A stretch of 9,928 nucleotides of DNA, from the NCBI GenBank assembly GCA_046597185.1, contig JBKJLF010000891.1, positions 1 through 9,928 of the forward strand, read 5' to 3'. This DNA comes from CAMBDR01 sp046597185 (GTDB lineage Bacteria > Pseudomonadota > Gammaproteobacteria > Burkholderiales > Burkholderiaceae_D). This document shows positions 1 to 5,270 of the stretch, piece after piece. Numbering within the stretch: position 1 is the first letter of the stretch; each line of letters starts with the position of its first letter. The notes under the pieces are model-generated. The model worked only from the letters and a program-made list of their open reading frames with translations, had not been told where the DNA came from and ran no database searches. The translations under genes and the position numbers were made by a program.

Positions 1-420
1 ATCACCTCCTCGCGTGTTGGTTATGTCTATGTTTTATTTTTGGATGCCAAGCATGAGCATTTATTTTTGATGTTTCCCAATAAGAAAGATAAACAAAACC
101 GAATTGAGGTTGGGAAAACGATGCAATTACCCGGTAGTAAATGGCCGTTGGAAGCATCGGGCCCGGTTGGCATGGATCAATTTGTGGTGATCGTATCGCA
201 AAATGAGCGTGATTTTAGTGGGTTTGGTTTGCAAGCGGGCGGTCTTTTTGATGAAATCAACCTGGCCAAAGCAAAGCCGGCGTATCAATCCTACACGGGC
301 GCTGTGCCATTGTTTGCCGGTAAGGCGGTGTGTAAAAACAATACGGAAAGCACGGGCAGTAGCGAATGCGCCAATAACTATGGCGCGGCGACATTTTCGG
401 TTGAGGAAATCAAGCGCTAA
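1..420 (+). CDS. C-terminal part of a DUF4384-domain protein (5' end outside window)
   Basis: The frame is open from base 1 to a TAA at 418-420, giving 139 residues with no stop, so the true start lies upstream. The TTG at base 40 is inside the domain and is unlikely to be the start. What is seen: a beta-strand start (GYVYVLFLDAKHEHLFLMFP), then a PNKKDKQNRI segment, a 'LPGSKWPLEASGPVGMDQ' stretch and 'VVIVSQNERDFS', then two cysteines (residues ~111 and ~125) with 'CANNYGAATFSVEEI' near the end. This pattern matches my memory of DUF4384, a domain often fused to or encoded near bacterial Ser/Thr kinases, caspase-like proteins or secretion-linked proteins; its biochemical role is not settled. 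The two cysteines could form a disulfide if the domain is exported (inference). It converges on the ANTAR gene with a 28 nt gap and no visible terminator. Family call fairly sure, function unknown. Confidence 0.75.
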   Translation: MTSSRVGYVYVLFLDAKHEHLFLMFPNKKDKQNRIEVGKTMQLPGSKWPLEASGPVGMDQFVVIVSQNERDFSGFGLQAGGLFDEINLAKAKPAYQSYTGAVPLFAGKAVCKNNTESTGSSECANNYGAATFSVEEIKR

Positions 421-448
421 AGAAAATGGCCAGGCTCAGTTGCCGTGC

Positions 449-1060
449 TCAAGGATTGGGTGGCGGAATCTGTGCCTCGACCGAAAGCAGTACCGCATTG
501 GCGATATGGACAATTTTTTGTCGCGAAGAACGGGCTTGGCTGCGCAATTTTTCAAATGCTTGCTTGCGGTCGATTTGCAGCCGTTCCATTAAAATGCCCA
601 CCGCCATACTGGTTTCACGACCGCTTTCGAGTGCGGTGGTCAAACTTTTTTCGCTGGTACGTAACAGGCGGATTTCGTTGGCCCGGGCCAAGCCGGATTC
701 AACGCTGGAAATTAATTGCAAGGGCTGCACAGGTTTGAGCAAATAGCCCAAAGCGCCATATTGGCTGGCGGTTTTAATAATTTCCATATCCACCGAGTGC
801 GACAAAAACATAAATGGCACAGCGGTTTCTTCTCGCAGGTTTCTTGCCAATTCCAGACCGCTCATAATCGGCATTGAAACATCGAGTAATGCCAAATCCG
901 GCTCGGCATCGAGTAGCGTCTGCAAAGCGTGTTCGCCAGAATTGGCGGTCAGTACGCGATAGCCTGCCGACATCAGCACTTCGCTGACGAAGGTCAAAAA
1001 TAGGTCATCGTCATCGACGGTTAAGATGGTGCGAACCTGGCTCAGGGCATTAGTTTTCAT
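449..1060 (-). CDS. Response regulator with receiver and ANTAR RNA-binding domains
   Basis: 203 residues. The receiver domain (about 10-125) shows the acidic cluster D16-D19, the phospho-acceptor D60 in 'ALLDVSMP', S87 at the Ser/Thr switch position and K109 in 'LLKP'. A helical linker (about 120-150) leads into an ANTAR domain (about 140-195) with 'AVGILMERLQIDRKQAFEKL' and 'SRQKI'. AmiR/NasT-type proteins of this build bind paired hexaloop hairpins in leader RNA and prevent transcription termination when phosphorylated; that role is family knowledge. The ATG at 1060 was chosen over a TTG at 1105 because it places the start just ahead of the receiver fold and gives an 11 nt overlap with the upstream gene (stop at 1050), typical of translational coupling; only a weak GAAAG lies upstream. 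No histidine kinase partner and no nitrate or amide genes are in the window, so its target is unknown. Confidence 0.9.
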   Translation of the reverse strand: MKTNALSQVRTILTVDDDDLFLTFVSEVLMSAGYRVLTANSGEHALQTLLDAEPDLALLDVSMPIMSGLELARNLREETAVPFMFLSHSVDMEIIKTASQYGALGYLLKPVQPLQLISSVESGLARANEIRLLRTSEKSLTTALESGRETSMAVGILMERLQIDRKQAFEKLRSQARSSRQKIVHIANAVLLSVEAQIPPPNP

Positions 1061-1508
1061 CGGCTTGACTTTCGGCAGTGGAGAGTAAAAGGTCGCGGTG
1101 GTCAATGAGGGTACAGCGATCAGAGATAACCATCATGCCTGCCGCTTGCGCTTGCGCCGCCGCCACCGGGTGGCGGATGTTGAGTTGCATCCACAGGCAG
1201 CCTGCGCCAATGGTGATGGCGTCTTTGGCAATCGGCGGGATGTCTTCGGAGCGGCGGAAACAATCCACAATATCAATTTTTGTGCCGTTCAGGGCTTTGG
1301 CCGCATCAAGTAAGTTGGCGTAGCAAGGCTCACCCAAAATGGTTTCATTGGTGTAAATAGGATTGATGGGAATAATACGATAGCCGTGGCTTTGCAAATA
1401 TTCTGCCACTTCATAACTATCCCGATGTTTTTTGGGGGATAGGCCGACAACAGCAATCGTGCGACTGTGACGTAGTAATTCTGCAATATCAGACATGGTT
1501 GGGGTCAT
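1050..1508 (-). CDS. CoA-binding protein, YccU/CoA_binding_2 type
   Basis: 152 residues, the usual length for this small single-domain Rossmann family. Seen: 'TIAVVGLSPKKHRDSYEVAE' (about 17-36) forming the nucleotide loop, 'GYRIIPINP' (42-50), 'ILGEPCYANL' (57-66), 'IDIVDCFRRSEDIPPIAKDA' (78-97), 'LWMQLNIRHP' (105-114) and 'AAGMMVISDRC' (122-132). These are the conserved blocks of the family related to the CoA-binding domain of succinyl-CoA synthetase; members bind CoA but their cellular job is poorly defined. The ATG at 1508 is supported by GAGGAG at 1519-1524, 10 nt upstream; a second ATG at 1496 has no better site. Its 3' end overlaps the ANTAR regulator, so the two are very probably co-transcribed and translationally coupled. 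Expected in the cytoplasm. The family's usual 'Q.G' after the WM motif reads 'QLN' here. Confidence 0.9.
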   Translation of the reverse strand: MTPTMSDIAELLRHSRTIAVVGLSPKKHRDSYEVAEYLQSHGYRIIPINPIYTNETILGEPCYANLLDAAKALNGTKIDIVDCFRRSEDIPPIAKDAITIGAGCLWMQLNIRHPVAAAQAQAAGMMVISDRCTLIDHRDLLLSTAESQADEN

Positions 1509-1551
1509 GAACTTAAAGCTCCTCGGTAAAATTCAGCTAGGGCTGGGTTTA

Positions 1552-1581
1552 ATTGTACCGCTGGATGAAGTAAATTGTTGA
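1552..1581 (-). promoter_or_regulatory. Candidate sigma70 promoter of the CoA-binding/ANTAR unit
   Basis: On the minus strand TCAACA (1581-1576, 4 of 6 to the -35 consensus) is followed after 18 nt by TACAAT (1557-1552, 5 of 6 to the -10 consensus). Transcription would begin near 1545, leaving a leader of about 37 nt that includes the GAGGAG site at 1519-1524. An alternative TTGACG lies further upstream (near 1617) but is paired only with a poor -10 at 19 nt. Found by eye only; no experimental support. Confidence 0.4.
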
Positions 1582-1641
1582 TACGAACGCGCATAATTTT
1601 TGAAATCGACTAAATTTCGTCAAATTGCCCTACGTTTTTGC

Positions 1642-1911
1642 TTACATCAGAGAATCGGCCCAGATATTTTTGGCCCAATTGAGCGCATTCCTACCCTCTT
1701 CCTGGTTGGCGAGAGTGGATATCTGATTCGAGCCCGCTACCATCAGGCGGAATCGATAACTGATCGTAGCTGAGGGTGATATCGCTCATTTGCCGCGAAC
1801 CGCCCAATACCAAATTCGACATCGGGCCAGAGATGAAGTTTGCGTTGGGTTCAATCAAGCTGACAAGGCGAACAGCGAGCCCGTGGTTTGTATAAACTGG
1901 CGACGCTGCAT
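1642..1911 (-). pseudogene. Broken gene with a Tat-type signal start, third in line after sensor and kinase
   Basis: An ATG at 1911 sits 18 nt after the kinase stop, with AGGGG (1922-1918) 6 nt before it. It encodes MQRRQFIQTTGSLFALSA and then hits TGA at 1857-1855. The RRQF core followed by a hydrophobic stretch resembles a twin-arginine signal start. Near that stop another frame becomes protein-like (SLIEPNANFISGPMSNLVLG, then SRQMSDITLSYDQLSIPPDG) and runs to a TAG at 1693-1691. The first frame is open again from 1785 to a TAA at 1644-1642, ending 'NQEEGRNALNWAKNIWADSL' plus a final M. The first and last pieces share one frame, so a pair of opposite one-base shifts around the middle piece would explain the pattern; larger deletions or sequencing error are also possible. 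If whole it would be only about 89 residues, short for a Tat substrate, so the original gene was perhaps longer. I do not recognise the family. Moderate confidence that this is coding remnant, low on details. Confidence 0.45.
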
Positions 1912-1929
1912 GTAAAGCCCCTGATCAAT

Positions 1930-3420
1930 TCAGCCACTAAGGCCACAATCGCGTAAAAAACGGATTCGATCCGCTTCGTTCTGAATATTCGTGGCCAGGA
2001 TGCGATAAAACTCATGCTCATTGCCAGTTAAGCGCGAGCTGCGCTTGCAAACCACTTTGGCGATGGGGCCAATATAGGCGGTAAGTTTTTGCTCGGCCGC
2101 ATCCAATACCGATTGTGTCAGGGTATTGACCTGGGTGGCCGAACTCGCGCCCACGGAACCCGGCGACGATAATTTGGAGGTTATGCCAGAGCTGGAGCTG
2201 GAACTGCGGATTTTTTTCTTCAGACTCAAGACGCTGTCGTTGAAATCAGCGCGTCCTTTTTCTGATGGAATGTGTTGCAACAAGCTATCGCACAGCGCGT
2301 CCAGATTGGCTGCCTGGGCCGCCGATTTTTTTAGGAACACGCGCGCCATCGGGCCGATTTGGCTCGAAAGAATGGATTCCAATTCGGGTAAAACTTCTGC
2401 CTTCCATGGCTGCTCATCAAGGCTGGTGGCACTGATCAACGAGGTCGGTGGACTCTCTGGCGTGCGTGTTGCCAGTTTAGTTGGCTCAGTCGGACTACTG
2501 GTTGAACTGTTGGCTGGCTTGGGCGGGCTTTGATCCAATTTGGTCGCCAGCGGATTGGCAACCAAGAGCGTGCGTTCTTCCAGCGCATTGCCCGTATAAC
2601 CAATCCCGCTGCGGTAGACTGCGAGCAAGGCGTCCAAAAATTCCTGCCCGTTCTGGAAACGATCCTGGGGCGCACGTTCCAAGGCTTTGCGGATCAAGGC
2701 ATCGTAAATTTTGCCCAGAGCGGGGTTTTTCTGCGAGGGGCAGGGCGCATCGTCATTCATGATTTTATGCATGATCTCATAGGGCGCGCCAGAAAACGGG
2801 CGCAGCCCGGTGAGCATTTGATACAGCAATACGCCGCAGGAAAAAATATCGGAACGTCCGTCGGCGACTTCGCCGCGAAATTGCTCGGGCGACATATAGC
2901 AGGGTGTCCCGACCATGGAACCGACCTGGGTGAGCGTCGAGGCATCAATCCGGGCGATGCCGAAATCGGTAATCTTGAGCTGGCCCTGGGCGTCGATTAA
3001 TAAATTATCCGGTTTGATGTCGCGATGCACGACGCCGCGCGAATGGGCATAATGCAGCGCCCGCAACAACTGGCTACTCCAGGAAATGACCGATTCCACT
3101 GGACTGGGCACATTGTGTTGCAGTAATTGTGTCAGCGGCGTATTGTGAATAAATTCCATGGCGATATAGGCGGTATCGTCCGATTCGCCATATTCATACA
3201 CCGCCACAATATTGGGGTGGCTGAGCCGCCCCGCCGCCTGGGCCTCGTTCTTGAAGCGGGCAAGCAAACCCATGTCCGGGCTGGCCTGGAGTAAATCCTT
3301 GCGTATCGTTTTGATCGCCACCGTGCGTTGAATATGCGGATCAAAACCCATATACACCACCCCCATTGCGCCTTTGCCGAGGGTGGCATCAATCCGATAC
3401 TTGCCCAACTGTTGCAGCAT
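1930..3420 (-). CDS. Eukaryotic-like serine/threonine protein kinase with duplicated C-terminal module
   Basis: 496 residues. The kinase domain (about 7-268) has every key element: glycine loop GKGAMG (15-20), K37 in 'VAIK', E59 in helix C, catalytic 'HRDIKPDN' (132-139), 'DFG' (152-154), 'GTPCYMSPE' (171-179) and a conserved 'DRF' (253-255). It is an RD kinase, so activation by phosphorylation of its own activation loop is likely (family knowledge). A Ser/Thr/Pro-rich linker (about 290-340) leads to two copies of a helical module, about 345-398 and 438-492, each around 'IGP(M/I)A(R/K)V' and separated by a serine-rich stretch. No membrane segment is visible, unlike PknB-type receptor kinases, so the protein should be soluble. 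Start at ATG 3420 is supported by GAAGAAGG (AAGG at 3430-3427, 6 nt away). It begins 2 nt after the haem/HAMP sensor stop, pointing to coupled expression and joint function. Substrates unknown. Confidence 0.95.
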   Translation of the reverse strand: MLQQLGKYRIDATLGKGAMGVVYMGFDPHIQRTVAIKTIRKDLLQASPDMGLLARFKNEAQAAGRLSHPNIVAVYEYGESDDTAYIAMEFIHNTPLTQLLQHNVPSPVESVISWSSQLLRALHYAHSRGVVHRDIKPDNLLIDAQGQLKITDFGIARIDASTLTQVGSMVGTPCYMSPEQFRGEVADGRSDIFSCGVLLYQMLTGLRPFSGAPYEIMHKIMNDDAPCPSQKNPALGKIYDALIRKALERAPQDRFQNGQEFLDALLAVYRSGIGYTGNALEERTLLVANPLATKLDQSPPKPANSSTSSPTEPTKLATRTPESPPTSLISATSLDEQPWKAEVLPELESILSSQIGPMARVFLKKSAAQAANLDALCDSLLQHIPSEKGRADFNDSVLSLKKKIRSSSSSSGITSKLSSPGSVGASSATQVNTLTQSVLDAAEQKLTAYIGPIAKVVCKRSSRLTGNEHEFYRILATNIQNEADRIRFLRDCGLSG

Positions 3421-3422
3421 AA

Positions 3423-4304
3423 TCAGCCTTCTTCCAGCATCTTGAGGGCGCTGGCCAAGCTGGTGCGCATGCGACCAAATGCCATGGCCAGAGCCGATAC
3501 CTCATCGCTGCCCGAAGTATTGATTTCGTCGGCATCAAATTTGCCCATGCTGACTTGATCGGCAATTTTGGACAAGGTGGAAATGCGCCGTGTGACAAAG
3601 AAATACACCATCACGTTCAAGGCAACAAATAAAAATGCAAACACGCCTAATAGCGAAAGCATAAAAGTTTTGAAAATGGAATTGGCGCGTTCGAGCGGGA
3701 CGGCCATGGGCACCGAAACAATTTGCGCACCGACTACTTCGTTGAGTTTCCAGCCAAAACCGTTATTTTTGCCATACACATCAATCATGGTTTTGGGCGC
3801 AACATCTGGCAAGCTATGGCAAGCCAGGCAAGCCGGGTTTGTAATTTGCAAGGGGCGGGCCAGATACAGGGTGCGTACCGTGCCGGCATCGCGTTCACCA
3901 ATCAATTCGGTGGGTTTGGCTTGGCCGCGCAATTTATTCACCAGTTCGGTTTCCCATTCGTTGGCGCGGTCACGCAAATTGGTGGGGTTGAGTACCGCTT
4001 CTTTATAACTGAACGAAGGGTGGGACTTTAACAATGTGGTCATATGCTCAGTGGCCGAAAACGAAGGAACCGATTCGGGTAGAAATTCATATTTCATCTG
4101 GGTTTTGAGCAGGGGCACCACGTGGGCTGAGGTGTAAGCCCGGGTAGCCAGTGCCGATTCCAGCAACAAGCGTGCGTTTTGCAAGGTTTCTTCGCGTGCG
4201 CTTTGTTTGAGTAAATAATCTGCCACTGCACCTGCAGCAACAAAGCCAATGAGGAAGATGGTAATGAATACCAGGTTAAATTTGGCTGCAAGTGAAAATT
4301 TCAT
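3423..4304 (-). CDS. Membrane sensor with CxxCH haem-binding (DUF3365/Tll0287-like) domain and HAMP domain, no output domain
   Basis: 293 residues. A first membrane helix (about 9-30) is followed by a periplasmic domain (about 31-210) that holds a c-type haem motif, C159-L-A-C162-H163 inside 'NPACLACHSLPD', preceded by 'RTLYLARPLQITN' and followed by 'IDVYGKNNGFGWKLNEVVGA'. This is the layout of the DUF3365/Tll0287-like sensor domain. A second helix (about 211-237) leads to a HAMP domain (about 236-290) ending 'SALAMAFGRMRTSLASALKM' and a few more residues. In most relatives HAMP is followed by a histidine kinase, GGDEF or methyl-accepting output domain; here the protein simply stops, and the Ser/Thr kinase gene starts 2 nt later. 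I infer that it passes a redox, haem or gas signal to that kinase. Haem attachment would need the cytochrome c maturation machinery elsewhere. The ATG at 4304 is at the natural N-terminus, but its ribosome binding site is weak. Confidence 0.88.
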   Translation of the reverse strand: MKFSLAAKFNLVFITIFLIGFVAAGAVADYLLKQSAREETLQNARLLLESALATRAYTSAHVVPLLKTQMKYEFLPESVPSFSATEHMTTLLKSHPSFSYKEAVLNPTNLRDRANEWETELVNKLRGQAKPTELIGERDAGTVRTLYLARPLQITNPACLACHSLPDVAPKTMIDVYGKNNGFGWKLNEVVGAQIVSVPMAVPLERANSIFKTFMLSLLGVFAFLFVALNVMVYFFVTRRISTLSKIADQVSMGKFDADEINTSGSDEVSALAMAFGRMRTSLASALKMLEEG

Positions 4305-4352
4305 AGAACACCAATCTGGACAGGTAGGGTTATCTTATATTTTAAATTCTAA

Positions 4353-4373
4353 ATTTTATATTTTATATTTTAA
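4353..4373. repeat. Three 7-bp AT-only direct repeats in the FecR/sensor gap
   Basis: The unit attttat occurs at 4353-4359 and 4360-4366 and, with one change, at 4367-4373, reaching the stop codon of the FecR-domain gene. The surrounding tract (about 4335-4375) is almost pure A/T. It lies about 50-70 bases ahead of the sensor gene start and could act as an upstream promoter element or a protein site, or be simple low-complexity sequence. Confidence 0.55.
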
Positions 4374-5209
4374 TACAAGGCACCGGCTGATACGGCACCC
4401 GATTTTTTTACGGGCGGATGCAGAATCGGTTTCCATTCGGCACTTTCGCCTAGTTCGGCATCGAGTGATTTACGAAATTGCGGGTCTTTCAGTTGTGGTT
4501 TGAAGCGTTTTACCCAGTCTTTTTTATACGGCAAGTTGGTATTGAGCCACGGTGACAAGTCTGCATATTGTACCTCGACTTGCACTTGCGGCGCGACCAC
4601 TTTAAAGCCCGGTTTGTAATTCAGGCCCAATGGGTCGCGGAACGGCTTGGGCATACCGCTGACGAACTCTTTACTGGGGCGCGGCAAATCTTTCAGGCGT
4701 TGGCCAAACAAGCGTTGCGCGGTTTGTTCCTGGGTGATCTTCATATCATCACCATTGGGCGCGCCATGCTCCAAAGCATTTACGGTAATACTGCCTTCTT
4801 CGGAAAATATTTCTGATTTTTCAACTTCTGCGCGTAACACGACCGAATTGTTTTTTAAATCGGCGCGCAAAAAAGTGCTTGAGAGCGAGACATCTTCACC
4901 CTTGGTGGTGAGTTTGACCCAACCTTCCAATACACATAGTTGAAATGGGTGGGCTTTGGCGATATACAATTTGGATTTGGGGGCGATTGCGGCGACCAGA
5001 TTGGGCGGCAGTTCAATTTGCATGGTGGACGCACCGGATTCAAGAATGTCGCCTTTTTCCAACTGAACCCCAGCACCAGCCGAATGTAAGGTGACACCAC
5101 GAATCAAGCGCACAGGCTTGTCTGCGGCGGTAATAATGGGGTCTGCACTGAAGCAACGCATCGGTAGCGCGAGAAGCACTAACAAAATTGCATGGTTTGA
5201 TATTTTCAT
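4370..5209 (-). CDS. Secreted FecR-domain protein
   Basis: 279 residues. A clear signal peptide (about 1-22: one Lys, the hydrophobic run 'AILLVLLALPMRCFS', then A-D) directs it to the periplasm; a Cys at 19 lies near the end of the signal but not in a clean lipobox. The FecR-like beta domain follows (about 31-145), with 'RLIRGVTLHSAGAGVQLEKG' (34-53), 'DILESGASTMQIELPPN' and 'IAPKSKLYI'. A second block (about 183-265) has 'GMPKPFRDPLG', 'VEVQYADLSPWL' and 'RFKPQLKDPQFRKSLDAELG', which I recall as a conserved tail of proteobacterial FecR-domain proteins outside iron-uptake loci. No sigma factor or TonB receptor gene is nearby, so a role in siderophore signalling is not supported; a structural or signalling role in the envelope is more likely (inference). 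It follows the transglutaminase gene by 61 nt and precedes the haem/HAMP sensor by 65 nt. Confidence 0.8.
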   Translation of the reverse strand: MKISNHAILLVLLALPMRCFSADPIITAADKPVRLIRGVTLHSAGAGVQLEKGDILESGASTMQIELPPNLVAAIAPKSKLYIAKAHPFQLCVLEGWVKLTTKGEDVSLSSTFLRADLKNNSVVLRAEVEKSEIFSEEGSITVNALEHGAPNGDDMKITQEQTAQRLFGQRLKDLPRPSKEFVSGMPKPFRDPLGLNYKPGFKVVAPQVQVEVQYADLSPWLNTNLPYKKDWVKRFKPQLKDPQFRKSLDAELGESAEWKPILHPPVKKSGAVSAGALY

Positions 5210-5240
5210 TGGGAAATTATTCAGGCAAAAATGGCCTTTT

Positions 5241-5246
5241 ATTGTA
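5241..5246 (-). promoter_or_regulatory. Possible -10 element ahead of the FecR-domain gene
   Basis: TACAAT (minus strand, 5 of 6 to consensus) lies about 31 nt before the ATG at 5209 in the 61-nt gap after the transglutaminase gene. The best -35 candidate at usual spacing, TTCGAA, matches poorly (3 of 6). It could give internal transcription of the FecR/sensor/kinase half, but the evidence is slight. Confidence 0.25.
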
Positions 5247-5270
5247 CAGCAATCTTATCAGCTTCGAATA

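Larger units (their letters stand above)
1509..1929. other. 421-base gap without an intact gene
   Basis: No open frame of normal size lies here on either strand. The part next to 1508 (about 1509-1641) is AT-rich and holds the likely promoter and ribosome binding site of the CoA-binding gene. The part next to the kinase (about 1642-1911) is more GC-rich and, on the minus strand, carries protein-like fragments in two frames that are described as a pseudogene. No terminator with a clear hairpin and T-run was found between the kinase stop and the CoA-binding gene. Confidence 0.7.

Noticed and set aside
421..448. Possible terminator between the converging DUF4384 and ANTAR genes
   Set aside because: Only short GGC/GCC pairings without a T-run on either strand; not enough to call.
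1509..1545. Possible hairpin covering the GAGGAG site of the CoA-binding gene (AGCT arms), as an ANTAR target
   Set aside because: Only a 4-bp stem and no paired hexaloop hairpins or nearby terminator; chance is the better explanation.
2126..3000. Long plus-strand open frames opposite the kinase gene
   Set aside because: They are antisense to a clearly conserved kinase domain, have no recognisable domains and no good start signals; they are by-products of its codon use.
4370..5209. Iron-uptake regulator FecR with a partner sigma factor
   Set aside because: The protein has a signal peptide and no inner-membrane helix, and no sigma factor or TonB receptor gene is adjacent, so a classical FecR regulatory role is not supported.
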